64,000 nucleotides of DNA from Eutreptiella sp. 'Long Island Sound 2002'. Lineage: Eukaryota; Euglenozoa; Euglenophyceae; Eutreptiales; Eutreptiaceae. Below, one piece after another: positions 50,292-61,500 of the stretch. The DNA lies in NCBI GenBank assembly GCA_964036045.1, contig OZ038378.1, positions 54,929,995-54,993,994 of the forward strand, read 5' to 3'. The notes below the pieces were generated by a model that worked only from the letters and a program-made list of their open reading frames with translations, was not told the origin of the DNA and did not search any database. A program made the position numbers and the translations under genes. Positions within the stretch are counted from its first letter, which is position 1; the number at the start of each line of letters is the position of its first letter.

Positions 50292-53200
50292 GGCGTTCTG
50301 ACCTCCAGCGGCTGCGTTAACGTTGTGAACACAGCCTGTTTCGTCGATCCATTCATCTTGGAACGGATCATCCGCTGGATTCAGAGCATTTTCGACGTAA
50401 TCTCGATCCGCATCAGACACCTGGTCTGCACCTGAGACCTGATCCACACGATGGTTGCCCTTTCCTCGTCCACGGCCACGGCCGCCGGATGATGGGCCAC
50501 CACCGTCGCCACGCCCTCTGCCCTTACCAGAGAAGGGGGTTCCTGAAGGATTTCCCTTACCCTTACCCTGTGATCCTGGAGCATTTCCTTTATTTGTACC
50601 GGATTGAGGGGTTTGGCCTGGATTTCGATTTCCGCCTCCGGCGTTGACATTGGGACCTGTCTGGCCATTTGGCTGCCCACCGGAACCGGATGGAGTCCGA
50701 TTTCCTTTGCCTTGGGACCCGCCAGGGCCTCCAGTATTTTTGTTCCCACCGGAGGGAGTCGAATTACCCTTTCCCCCCTTGGCACCATGCACCTGTCTGT
50801 CATTCCTGTCTGAATTCTGAGGATTACTGACATTTTCACCAATCACCTTGTGATCGTAAGCAGACCATCGGTGATTAGCAGTGGAATGCGTCTTAGCTCG
50901 GTTCGTAGAACCTAGAAGAAGACAGATGCTACAATGATCCTGAACATTCCGGGTGTCATTCACCTTTTTGTTGCCCTTTTGGGCCCCATTTTGGGTGTTT
51001 TGCTGGGTATTCCTGTTTCCCCCAAGACCCTCATGGAAATTTTGATTGGCGGCGTCAGCGAGCCTCTCAACCTCTTCCCACAGTTCCTGCGGAGTAAACG
51101 AAAACACCCAGTTCCTGGCTTTCAGGCGATTGCCATGGAAACTTACTCCCCTGTTGAGGACTTGGACAAACAAGTCCCGATCCTCGTGTTCATTGAACTT
51201 GATTTTCCACGTGTTTTCAGTGAATTTCACCTTGGTAAACGACGTGGGGGAGCACTTTTGAAGTGCCTCCCTGACGGTAAACCGGTTGGCCGAGGCGTCA
51301 AAGCCATCGATCTCCGCCCACCAGGTCTTGACCTTTTCTTCGGACTGTCGATTCCGAAGGGTGGCGGCGGTTTCTGAGGGGATCTTGTCAAAAATCAGAT
51401 TTTTCAGCTCGGCACTGGAAAATTTTTCGCCTGAATGTTCAGATTCTTCTACGAGATTCCAGAAGCGCTGTCTCTTGTCCTGCACCTCGTGCAAGATTAA
51501 TCGAGAGAACGAAGGAAAATTCTTCAACATCTGGTGGTAATGGTCCTCTGGCAGTCGAGATCCACGTACCTCCAACTGTTCCCACACCTCATCAAAGGTA
51601 AGGGGGGAACTTGAATCTTCACGATCACTCCAGGTTCTGAGCCAAGTGTTGGCCGGCGCTCCCTCAAGGCAGTCCAAGAGCGCCATCAGGAACTGATCAT
51701 CCTGGAGTTTTTGAGTCTTAACCCACAGTTTAAATTCCCGTTGGAACTGAGGCCAACGTCTGGGGTTCCCATTGTACTTCGGTTGCTTGGCAACCTGACG
51801 GAGTCGCAATGAAGTGGGATTTAGGAGTGAATCCAGCCCAACACCGGCCGTAATGGCAGACACCTTGGCGGCATCATTAGCCACACCAGCTCCGGCGAGG
51901 GTCTGGGCGAGCAACATCTGGGCAATTGCATTGGAATCAACAGCAGGAAGGGTAGTACGGGAGGCAGTTCTTTTGGCATTCTGAACCTCAGTCCTAGCCT
52001 TTGCCGATCTACTCTGTGATCGAGAGATTGTAACCCTTTCATTTAGCTTAGTCCTGCTGATCCGTGCATCGGTGGTCTTAGAGTCCACCGAAGGAGCAAT
52101 CGAAAAAATTTCTGTCGCCTCCTCCGACGGTTCTGTTGTCTGATCCACCGATGATGCGCCCTCAGACCTCATGTGGGTCTTGAAAAGATCTTTAATTCCC
52201 AGCGTCTGAATGATGAGTTGCATTTGATCTTTGAGCAATTGGAGCTCAGAGTCTCGCTGAGATCTGCAAGAGCAGTCGGCAGGACAGTACATACCGTGTC
52301 CTGAAGGGCCTGAGCAGGCTGTCGGACCGCTAATCTCAGTGGTTCGCAGCCAGGAGTCCACTTGGGGAGCTCCTTCAGTCCTAATTTCCAGGCTTGCCTG
52401 CCTAGCTGCCTCTAAGATTCCTTCCTCAACCGCGGCGGCTAGATCGTCGCGGATGGAAACAGAGGGATGGGGGACGGAGGGCCCGGCAACCTGTGCCTTG
52501 GTCTTCTCCTTCGGGAAGGGGCTTGCCTCCCAGATCTGCAAGAAAATGGCAAAAGATTCATCCTCTTGAGAACACCACCACATCCTGGTCTTAATTTCTT
52601 CTTGAAGGAGGAAAAAATATTCAAATAAAAAATCAGAGGCGATTCTTTCTTGTCCTATCAGCTTAGACGTGGCTAATAGACACAGGGCCTCAAGACTCTG
52701 AAGGTTACGGGTCACTTCTGAAGACAAATGGTTGTCCCATTGTGCCCAATTGTCTGGTCGATTATAGGTTGGTACCTCACCTGGACCACCCATCTCAATG
52801 TCGTCAATGTCGGCATCGATGGTCTCGAAATGTGGACATTGGTAGGGAGTATTAGTACCTGCCAGGTCCGTAAGCTCCACCGGAGCGTTGCCATTAGCGT
52901 AAGCTGGGAGATTCCAGCTGCTTGATGGCCAATTTCGACTGGGATCTTGATTGTAATCTGGGCCTCCACAGCTGCTGATTTGTGTCCTTCTTGGGCAATT
53001 TGGGCTTGCGCAAGGCATTCCTCTCAAGGCTTCGTTTGCACAGCACCACGGGAGCGTGATCGTTACGTCTCCGGAGGTGGCGGGGTCTACGGGGCCGTAC
53101 TGAGGGGCTAGCTGTGGTTGGGACACCAAAGGAACAACATTCAGGTAGCCTCTGCTACCATGAAAGTGCTGCCCTGGGTCGTTGTGGGTGCCGGAGGGCT

Positions 53201-53324
53201 CGGGGCCGGCAAGACCAGTGGGGCAGGCACGCGAGGAGTCTCCCTGGATGTTGTTATTGGGGTTGGAACCGGATACACGAACACCAACGGAGGCGAGAGC
53301 AGCGACAACAGAGGCAAGGTCCAT
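50289..53324 (-). CDS. gag: Element E Gag (1011 aa), starting inside the LTR
   Basis: Intact. The ATG at 53324 lies in the 5' LTR, and the first 54 codons (MDLASVVAALASV...) are LTR sequence. Codons GGT AGC AGA GGC then read the primer site. Further on are a Ser/Glu-rich region, a capsid-like domain (about residues 515-760) with QPKYNGNPRRWPQF, a possible nucleic-acid-binding segment (TWKIKFNEHEDRDLFVQVL), an atypical zinc motif CSICLLLG...H...H, and a long Gly/Asn/Lys-rich tail. It ends AAAGGQNA before UAG. There is no downstream rival start that keeps the conserved length. Confidence 0.9.
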   Translation of the reverse strand: MDLASVVAALASVGVRVSGSNPNNNIQGDSSRACPTGLAGPEPSGTHNDPGQHFHGSRGYLNVVPLVSQPQLAPQYGPVDPATSGDVTITLPWCCANEALRGMPCASPNCPRRTQISSCGGPDYNQDPSRNWPSSSWNLPAYANGNAPVELTDLAGTNTPYQCPHFETIDADIDDIEMGGPGEVPTYNRPDNWAQWDNHLSSEVTRNLQSLEALCLLATSKLIGQERIASDFLFEYFFLLQEEIKTRMWWCSQEDESFAIFLQIWEASPFPKEKTKAQVAGPSVPHPSVSIRDDLAAAVEEGILEAARQASLEIRTEGAPQVDSWLRTTEISGPTACSGPSGHGMYCPADCSCRSQRDSELQLLKDQMQLIIQTLGIKDLFKTHMRSEGASSVDQTTEPSEEATEIFSIAPSVDSKTTDARISRTKLNERVTISRSQSRSAKARTEVQNAKRTASRTTLPAVDSNAIAQMLLAQTLAGAGVANDAAKVSAITAGVGLDSLLNPTSLRLRQVAKQPKYNGNPRRWPQFQREFKLWVKTQKLQDDQFLMALLDCLEGAPANTWLRTWSDREDSSSPLTFDEVWEQLEVRGSRLPEDHYHQMLKNFPSFSRLILHEVQDKRQRFWNLVEESEHSGEKFSSAELKNLIFDKIPSETAATLRNRQSEEKVKTWWAEIDGFDASANRFTVREALQKCSPTSFTKVKFTENTWKIKFNEHEDRDLFVQVLNRGVSFHGNRLKARNWVFSFTPQELWEEVERLADAANQNFHEGLGGNRNTQQNTQNGAQKGNKKVNDTRNVQDHCSICLLLGSTNRAKTHSTANHRWSAYDHKVIGENVSNPQNSDRNDRQVHGAKGGKGNSTPSGGNKNTGGPGGSQGKGNRTPSGSGGQPNGQTGPNVNAGGGNRNPGQTPQSGTNKGNAPGSQGKGKGNPSGTPFSGKGRGRGDGGGPSSGGRGRGRGKGNHRVDQVSGADQVSDADRDYVENALNPADDPFQDEWIDETGCVHNVNAAAGGQNA
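53149..53160 (-). other. Primer-binding site, element E
   Basis: TGGTAGCAGAGG on the minus strand, with no spacer after the 5' LTR. It matches the 3' end of initiator tRNA-Met and is identical to the site in element C. It lies inside the gag coding sequence. Confidence 0.9.
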
Positions 53325-53692
53325 GCTGATTGTGGTCCGGCAGAAAATCCCAGTCTATGAAGAAAATTGAGGGGAATTATTCTAAATACATCTGAGTGTC
53401 CAAAACTGTCCGAATGAATTTAAATAATCCATTTATGTAAAATTGTATGGCCGATCAGGCCCGCGAGCGCGCGCCAGCGGCAAATGGCGATTCCAGCTAA
53501 AATAGCGGAATGCGGCGGATTTACGGGAAATGGACCGCGGAATCAAATCCGGCATATCAGAAATATATAGGAAATATCCTGTGACTGAGCTGCGAGGCGG
53601 CAATTTCGCCGAAGCAAAGAAAATGACCAAAATGTAGCCAATCTGGGCAGAATGTCTGAAAATCTGAGCAGATGGGGCTAGCCGCACTTACA
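53161..53692 (-). repeat. Element E 5' LTR (532 bp)
   Basis: Contains a TATA-like box on the minus strand (53561-53570), a leader of about 200 bases and the gag start codon at 53324-53322. Confidence 0.96.
53561..53570 (-). promoter_or_regulatory. TATA box of element E
   Basis: CTATATATTT on the minus strand, about 240 bases upstream of the gag AUG within the 5' LTR. Transcription would begin roughly 25-35 bases further on. The same sequence is in the 3' LTR near 43327-43336. Confidence 0.55.
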
Positions 53693-53697
53693 TTGTG
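53693..53697. repeat. Target-site duplication of element E, right
   Basis: TTGTG, matching 42922-42926. Confidence 0.92.
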
Positions 53698-54524
53698 AAG
53701 CATGTCATGTACATAACCGGAGGGGTTTCGGAGCCAATGATGGGATATTCTTGGGCATGGACCTTTGGTCTATATCACCCTTGTATATTACTTTCCAGTT
53801 TGACACATGCATGGAGCATTTCAACATTTGCCATATGCATTTTTGAGTATATAAGTGATTTTGGGCATAATGGTGTGATTTGCCTGATTTTGCCATGTTG
53901 TGAGGTCATCTTCATGGGGCAGTTCTCCAAGCCCAATCGACTCCAAGCCCAACCAAGGTTATGTCAGGGTAGGGCATGGTCCTGAGTGCCACTCTAGGCC
54001 ATGACACGCCACCTCCCCTATTGGGCTAGGATTTAGAGGCTTGGGAGTGAACACATTTCCCGGGTTTGTGTAGTGACTTTTGATACATGCCATTCAGCCA
54101 TCTTATTGGACTAGGTTCAGGGCATCATGTTGGTGAGTCAAGGGAAGGTCTTGAGTCCAGGGAATGAGGGGTCTATGGCTGTGAGTGTGTGTGTTTCCAT
54201 CTTTCCCCAACTTTGCTTTATTTGTGTTCATATGCCAATTTCAGGGCTTTCCTCTTTGGTGCAATTCTTGTACATGCCCGCCACCGTGGGACGACCGGTG
54301 TGCTGAACGGAAGCCCGCAGTGTGGATTGGATTGTGGGTTCGGTTATTGCTGTATTTGTGGGATCTGGTTGCTGTTCAGGGTTGAAGGAGGATTGTATTT
54401 TCTATATTTTTGGATTTTGGACCCTGGATTTTGAGGAATGCAATCGTTGATCAGGAGCAAGTCAGCAGGGGTGACAGGCGGAAGAGGCACAGCAGCAGCC
54501 CGTCCTGGTAGGGACCTTCTTGAT
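53693..54524 (+). repeat. Element D 5' LTR, second part
   Basis: Continues from 42926 (TTGTGAAGCATGTC...) to the LTR end before a degenerate primer site TGTAGCAGAGG (54525-54535; one G lost). It includes the gag start at 54438. Confidence 0.88.
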
Positions 54525-57504
54525 TGTAGCAGAGGCGTACCTGCTGCCCCTACCTACCGCCGACCCGGGGACTTGGGCCCCTATGAGCCCTGCCCAAGTA
54601 CGCCCCGGGTGCGTATTGTGGACTCGGTGGAGACCACGCCGGAAGTGGAAGCGCGAAGAGAAGTACGACGTTCGGGAAGAGGAGGACTTGACATGGAGGA
54701 CCTGGTCTCCATGTGTGAGCGTCGCTGCCGAAAGGCATGCAACCTCCGCTCCGCCGCGGAGGACTCTGAGGAGACCTGCCATTCAGGCAGCAGTGGAGGA
54801 CGGGCCCGGCGCTACCGGAAGCGCGGGTCACCCAAGCCCGCGGCAGGGGACGCCGGGGCTATGGATACGGACCCCAGCCCGGTTAGGCTGTGGGACTCCG
54901 AGGGGCACTCCGAGGGCTATCGGACAGCCTATGAGCAACCTTCGGAGTCGGAGGAGACGGCCAGACCGCCCACAAGGGCGAACACGGCCCCAGAAACCAG
55001 CCTAGAGCATGACGTCGGGGCGTTGGAGAGGCCCGCCAGAGCCAGAACGGCGCCTGTGGCCCGGCACACGGAGCCAACGCGGGATAGCATGGGCGACACA
55101 CCCATGGCGGAGGAGTCCAAGGCGCCGGGAACCGCGGGATGCGCCGGATGAGGTGGAAAGCACGCTGAGTGCCACTCCGAGCACGTGTCCTTCCTCATGG
55201 GCAAGTACCCAAAGATGGGGATGGACGCCATCGTGCATCGCCTCAACAGCCTGGACAACGCGAAGGACGGCCTAGAGGAGGACATCGCCGGCATCCTGGA
55301 TGACCAGTCGGCGGCGGAGAGAGACATGGCGGAGCTGTGAGCGGAACGGGACCGGTACTAGGAGAATCTGGAGCTGGCCCTGCAGAAGCAGCAGCGAGTG
55401 GTGGACAGCCTCCTCGACTTAGTGGAGGACATGTCGGGACGCCTGAAAAGGCTAGAGGAGCGACAGCCCCTCACCTCGGGTCCGGAGCTCCCGGCAAAGC
55501 CAGCAGCGGCAGAGCTGGTGGAGCGGGTTAAGACCCTCCGGAGCGCCATGGATAAACCCATGGGTGGCCCGGCAGGGGCACCCTACGCGCCTCCGCGTGT
55601 TGACCCGGGTGCGCTGCCGTTTGTTCCCATGTTCAGCGAATCCACAATGCTCGGGGAACACACGGCACCGGCTGGGTCCATGCGGGAAGGGCACGTAACC
55701 ACGGACCCGAGGAGCATGACAGTACAGATGTCCCATGCCGCCCAGGATCTACCAATCACTACGACTGCCCATGCAGTTTATGCGGAAGAGGAGATCCAGA
55801 GCCACACCATGCAGGGGCGAACCATGGGAAGCGCCGACGGACATGGTCGAGGTCATCCAGGCGGAAACCTGTGGGCGAAGGACCCCAATACGGGGATATG
55901 GACGGCCGATGGAGCAAGTACTTCCCGCATTCCAAACCCCATGGGTTCAGGCCCAACTGGACCGCACTCCATGGAGGAGAGGGATGTACGGGGAGTGTAC
56001 TCACACCCCCCGGCCACAGGTGGTATCCGTCTCGGTTGAGTGGTGGCTGGGGACGTCGGAGACGCCATCAGGATTGACGACCTCAGGGGGATTCAAAATC
56101 CCCTACTACGATGGCAACCCCTCCAACCTGGATGACTTCATCCTGGATTGGGAGGACTTTGCCGAGGAGGTCGTCGGTGAGATGCGGGGAGCGGCGCGGG
56201 ACTAGTGGGTATGCCGCACATTCCCACACCGGCTGGCGCAGGACCTGAAGGAGGAGCTGCGGGATCAGATCCGGGAAGGACTGATCCGTACGGAGCAGGC
56301 CTGCCTCCAGTGGTTGGAGGATGAGGGGCGGGTGGACGCTCCGAACCAGAAGCTGGAGGACTTGTGGTCCATCCCGCTGCCGCTGGACCGCGGTGAGTTG
56401 CGGGTCCGGGAGTGGAACCGGTATCTGCGGAAGTACCGACGGAGCCTCAAGCTGGTTGAGGACTGGAACGAGTCCAGCGAGATCCGTCACCTGCTGAAGG
56501 ACGTCCTGCCCGGCCACTGGAAGAAGAAGGTGGAGGACGAGGAAAAGAAGCGAGCCAAGAAGCGGGTGGCGGTGAGGATCATGGCGCCGGAGGATACCCA
56601 TGCGGTTATCATGGAGTTCTTCAGGAGGAACCTTGGCGAGCCCAACCGGATGTTGGGACTGAAGAACGCCGTGTACGTGGAGGTATTTGGAGACACCATG
56701 GGGCAAAGTTTGCTGCGCCTCAACAACGCGGAGTGGAGGCGCGGAGAGCCCCTGAGGATGCAGGTCATCTTCGCGCGCATGAGCCTGGATGAGATCGTGA
56801 AGTACATCACGGTGGAGTTGAAGCTCAATGCGAAGAATGAGGCCCACGTGCAGGATCGACATGGTCATGGACAACGAGGCCACCGAGAAGACCGCCATCA
56901 TCGGGAGATCCAGGAGGACACGGCCAACTCCGCGGAGGATGGTAGTGGAAGTGGCCAAGACCACTGGACCAGGTCCCGGGAGGATCACGAGGAGGCCCAT
57001 TTCTTCGCGTTTGTGGCGCAGAACGTGAGGGACCATCGGCAGGATCGGTCCAGATGGAACCGGGTGGGACCCAAGAAGGGCACAGAGCCAAGGAGGATCG
57101 GGAACCCACCGCTCTCGTTCCAGGAGTACAGGTCTCAGCACGACGGGTGCTGGATCTGTTATGGCAAGGGAAACAACCATACACACGACCACCGTCAGTG
57201 CAAGGTGTATGAGGCGGACAAGAAGGCCTACTTCGCCGCCCACCCCGAGAGGAAGCCCAAGGAGCAGCGGATTGCCGATTGGAATGCGAAGGGCGGAGAC
57301 GGGGGAAAAGGCCAAGGCAAAGGCCAAGGGAAAGGCGGAGGAAGAGGCTATGGTGGCGGACCTGGCCAAGACCGACGAGTGAGGTCGATCGAGGAGGTTG
57401 CTGAGGACATGTTGAGGACGTTGGAGGAACTCAAAGCCCAGAAACGTGGTGGACAAAGTCCTGGCAGATCGCAGCCGGAAGGGGCTGCGGGAAGTCAAGT
57501 CTAG
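54438..57504 (+). pseudogene. gag: Element D gag, decayed
   Basis: Collinear with element C Gag from MQSLIRS through the GSRG-equivalent (CSRG), Cys cluster, coiled-coil, capsid-like domain, zinc knuckle (CWICYGKGNN...HDHRQC) and Gly-rich tail. Premature stops include TGA at 55149-55151, TGA at 55338-55340, TGA at 56038-56040 and TAG at 56203-56205. A segment is also frameshifted near 56085. The last part (56314-57504) is open and ends at the conserved UAG. Confidence 0.88.
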
Positions 57505-57537
57505 AGGAGCCCCCACGGGAGTGGGACCTCGGAGGTC
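57502..57537 (+). promoter_or_regulatory. Gag-pro UAG readthrough cassette, element D
   Basis: CAA GTC UAG AGG AGC CCC, followed by the same two hairpins as element C. The only change within the hairpins is CAG to CGG, in the second loop, so both stems are preserved although gag itself has decayed. Confidence 0.5.
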
Positions 57538-58509
57538 TCTCGTCCGAAATTCAGTGGAATCCCAGAGAAAGCGAAGGCACATCGGGTGCCGAAGAAGGCT
57601 CCAGAAGAGCCAAAACCACTGAGTTTTGCCACTCCCAACCCCTGGAGCGCCCTGCCAAGGGAAGTGTATGTGGGCAAGGGACGTGGCAAGAAGGAAGGAG
57701 CGACCACGGAGAGCCCCGTGGACGGGCAAGACCAGCCCAAGATCTGCACCATCCGTAACCATACCCTCGAAGTCCTGATGCACCCGAATGTGCTAGAGTT
57801 GCATGCCGTGAGAGTCGTCCATACACCACATGGTGACGAGCGGCAGTTGCACTTGAAGGTGCGTGTACGGTGCGGACAAGAGGAGTTGGTGGTGGATGTT
57901 TTGGTGGATACGGGTGCCCAGGTGAGCCTGGTCCGGAGAGGGTTGTTCAAGGAGGAATCTCTGCAGCCCAGCCGTAGACCGGTACGCCTGAAGGTGGCCA
58001 ATGGGGAGATTATGGGTGGTGGCACCCATGAGGCCAATATCAGTATGGAATTCTGGGAGCATGAGCGCTTGAACCGCCCTGATTTGGCGAAGAGAAGCAC
58101 TCTATCCGGGAACTTCTATGTGGCCGGCATTACAGATTGGGATATGATCATGGGGTATGACTTCATGGTGGGAAACGCCATTGGAGCCCTTCCCCATCGT
58201 GCAACGCTGGTCCGGGAGGATGATGAATGCCTCACATGGCTGTCCACGGACTATGCATGCGGATCATCCCAATGGAATGCTGAGGAAGAGGATCGGATCG
58301 TCCAGGCGGTGCAAGCTGTGGGTGCCAAGTCCAGAGGGGACCGCGGAGTTCAGCTCACGGAGTATGGAATGGCGCCGCAGGTGTACGACAGGATGATCCA
58401 AACGCTGGGAGCCGAAGCGCCCGAGACGGACGTCTTCGCTTCCCGGGATGCCCCACTTTTGAGGAAGTGTAGGAGGCATTGGCATCGAGGAGACTCAGCC
58501 TGGCACTAG
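57505..58509 (+). pseudogene. Element D protease and start of methyltransferase-like domain
   Basis: In frame after the UAG. The aspartic protease has LVDTGAQVSLV (57907-57915) and the later DWDMIMGYDFMV strand. The next domain begins TDVFASRD. A TAG at 58507-58509 falls where element A reads Lys in DSAWKKHWG, so I read it as a nonsense mutation (AAG to TAG), not a second recoding site. Confidence 0.82.
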
Positions 58510-61500
58510 CATTGGGGTTTGAAGGAGTGGGAGCCCATGTATTGGCATGGCTCCCTGGACAATACCAGACGTACGGTGGAGAAGATCGTCGCGGATGGGG
58601 CGAAGGGGATCCTGGTCATAACCGGCATAGGATCCACCCAATGTCCGCTTGAAGGTCTCAAGTCGACGCTGGACTCCATCACCCTGAACGAGATGTCATT
58701 CGGGCCAGAGGAGGAGCTGTTCATCGACGCCAAGGGTGTATCAATGCCCTCCCCGGGTCAAGCGTGGGGTACCAAGGCTTTCCTGGTGGATGGGGCGCAA
58801 GCCCAGCCCACGGGTGATGAAGCATTCATCCGTAGGCCGGAGGCGGTGCCCATGAAGGTCATGTTCCAGCCCAAGGAGGGGACGGATCAGCCTTTTGATG
58901 GCATTGACGTCCTGTCCCACGCCGAGATCGACGACGTCGTCAACTACATGCGGATGGGGATGCATGATCGTGTGGCAGCCAGGAAGAGGCGGGCCATGGT
59001 CACATCTCCGCATTGGTGGGATGACAAGATGTTGGTAACCGGCACGTACGAGAAGGATGAGTTCGTGGCGAGGGTCATGGATCACATCGCGGACCAATAT
59101 GATGGTCCGGTTAGGTCGGACCCGCCGACGTGGGATTTTCCAAGAATAGGGGCCGAGAGCGACAAGAACCAGCCCGATGCCGCAAATTTTCGAAGATTAT
59201 CGGTGGGAAGCGCGCCCCATGACGATGAAGACGGCATATCGGACGAGGAGAAGTCGGACTCGGACCCAGAAGAGGCCTATACCGCAGTGCGGTCGGCTGT
59301 ATCGATACCGAAGCAAGCGGCTGAAGAGGCCCAGGAGAACCCGAAGGTCGCCGAGCTGAAGGAGAGGCTGATCAATGCCTATCCGCGGCTATTCAGTGGC
59401 GTCGCGAACAAGAACCCTCCAGATCGTGGGAGGTTTGGCACAGCGAGGATCAAGCTGAAGCCAAACCCCAAGATCTATCGTCATGGGGAGTACCAACTTC
59501 AGGGCGATCGGGCCGAGGCCATGAAGAAGTTGTTGGCCGAGTTCATTGAGCGAGGATGGATCGAACCCTCCGACAGTGAGTGGGCCAGCCCAGCCTTTAT
59601 CGTGCCCAAGAAGGAGAAGGGCGAGTGGAGGTGGGTGATAGATTACAGGGGTTTGAACGAGCGGAACGAGCACGACTCGTACTCGCTTCCCCTGATCAAC
59701 TCCATCCTCCAAAAACAACAGAAAAAGCGGATTTTAACGGTGTTAGACCTGAAACACGGCTATCACCAGATGCCGCTACACCAGGACTCCAGGTTCTGCA
59801 CAGCGATTTCGACACCGCTGGGGCCCATGCAGTGGAAAGTGGTGCCTATGGGCGCCCAGAATGACAATGCCGCTTTCCAGCGCATGATGGAGGACCTACT
59901 CGGTCCTGTCCGGGACTGTGCCGATCCCTTTGTGGATGACATCATCATCGGATCCGGCACGGAAGACATGACTGAGGACGAGCTCATCGAAGCGCATGAG
60001 AAGGATCTGCGCCGAGTGCTCAGCGAGTTGGACAAGCACAACATGTTGTGCAAGCCCACCAAAGCCTCACTCTTCGTGAAGGAAGTGGAGTTCGCGGGTC
60101 ACGTGGTTGGTCACGGGCAACGCCGTCCCATGCCTGGGAAGCTGGCGTCCCTGCACCACTGGGAGAAGCCCCAGACCATCAGCGAACTCCGATCCTTCAT
60201 GGGGTTATGCAATTACTATTCGGGCTATGTCCGAATGTATGCAAAACTGTAGGGGCCGCTGCACAAGATGCTGCAAGTGGGTAAGTTCGATGGCCGGAAG
60301 GGGAGCAAGAAGAAGCTTGCTTGGACCCCTGAGGCCAAAGATGCGTTCAGCCGCCTGAAGGAGCGACTCCTGGGGCAGCTGGGACTATCCTGGTTGACCC
60401 GGACAAGGGATTTGTGCTACGGACGGACGCCTCGGACTATGCCGTAGGGGCAGTCCTCAAGCAGATCCGGGACGACGGGTCACATGTACCCGTAGTGTTC
60501 TGGAGTTGGATCCTGGCCGAGGGCCAACCTCGAACCTGGGGCGCGAGGGAGAAGGAGACGTACGCCATTGTTTGTGCGCTAAGGAAGTGGTCAGGCCACA
60601 TCGGATTGCAACCGGTGGTGGTTTGTACGGACCATCAGTCCTTGCAGAGCTGGCACAAGGAGCACATAGACACCCCCTCGGGACCGGCGGCAAGGAGGGC
60701 CCGATGGCATGAGACGTTCGCCAAGTTCGACCTCAGCGTCGTATACGTCCCGGGGAAGGACAACACTGTGGCAGATTGCCTCAGTCGATGAGCCTACCCC
60801 GCGGGCAAGGCTTGGATGGACATATCCAGCCATGGAGACGCCGAGGAGACTGAGGAGGCCAAACGCATCATCGAGATGGAGAAGGACATAGAGCAAGAGG
60901 GGGTCAAGTGCTTTGTGGTGATGGCAAACCGTACGGACCTGGCCAAGTTCCGGGGCGCCCGCGTCCAAGCTATTCGAGAGGAAACCCTCGAGCAATGGAT
61001 GGTGGCCCCTGTAGAGCTAGTCAGGTCGGTGCTCACAGAGGACTGGTCGGATGACTATGCGGCATCCGAGCACTGGAGCAAGTACTGGAATGCCGTGAGC
61101 GCCCCGTCGGACGACGAATGGCCCGAGGGCTTGACCGAGGATGGGGACAAACTGTTCCTCAAGGACAAGCTATTGGTCCCAGAGAATCGCATGGAGGAGC
61201 TCATTGACCACTGGCATAACGCCCAGCTCATGCATCCTGGTCGGGACAAGATGCAGCAGGACCTGGAGTGGCGCTTCAAGTTCCCACCAGGGTACTACGC
61301 CCTCCTGGACAAGTACTGCAGCGACTGTGCCGTGTGTCGGGCCACGAAGAGCCCCAACCATTCCACAGCGGGCAACCCGGTGTACACGGCTATACGGGAA
61401 GTCCCTATGCGGTCCGTGGCCATGGATGTATTCGCCATGCCTGAGGTCACTGTGGAAGGAGAGACCTATGACTGTGTCATCCTGGCGGTGGATAGGCACA

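Larger units (their letters stand above)
42927..53692 (-). mobile_element. Element E: family-3 chromovirus, youngest insertion
   Basis: 10,766 bp on the minus strand. It has 532-bp LTRs that I could not distinguish by eye, a 5-bp duplication TTGTG, a primer site touching the 5' LTR and a polypurine tract touching the 3' LTR. Gag and most of pol share one frame, separated by a single UAG. Protease, methyltransferase-like domain, RT, RNase H, integrase and chromodomain follow. Despite its apparent youth it has a one-base frame change before integrase and one in-frame TGA in integrase. Confidence 0.96.

Noticed and set aside
56083-57783. 566-codon minus-strand ORF antisense to D gag, with a 504-codon counterpart at 27333-28847 in C
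   Set aside because: It is tempting because it is open where D's sense gag has stops, but the peptide is Leu/Val/Pro-rich shadow sequence and follows from the codon bias of gag.
58507-58509. Second UAG in element D as another readthrough site
   Set aside because: Element A has a Lys codon at the aligned position and the following bases do not match the NGG-AGC context; D has several other nonsense changes.
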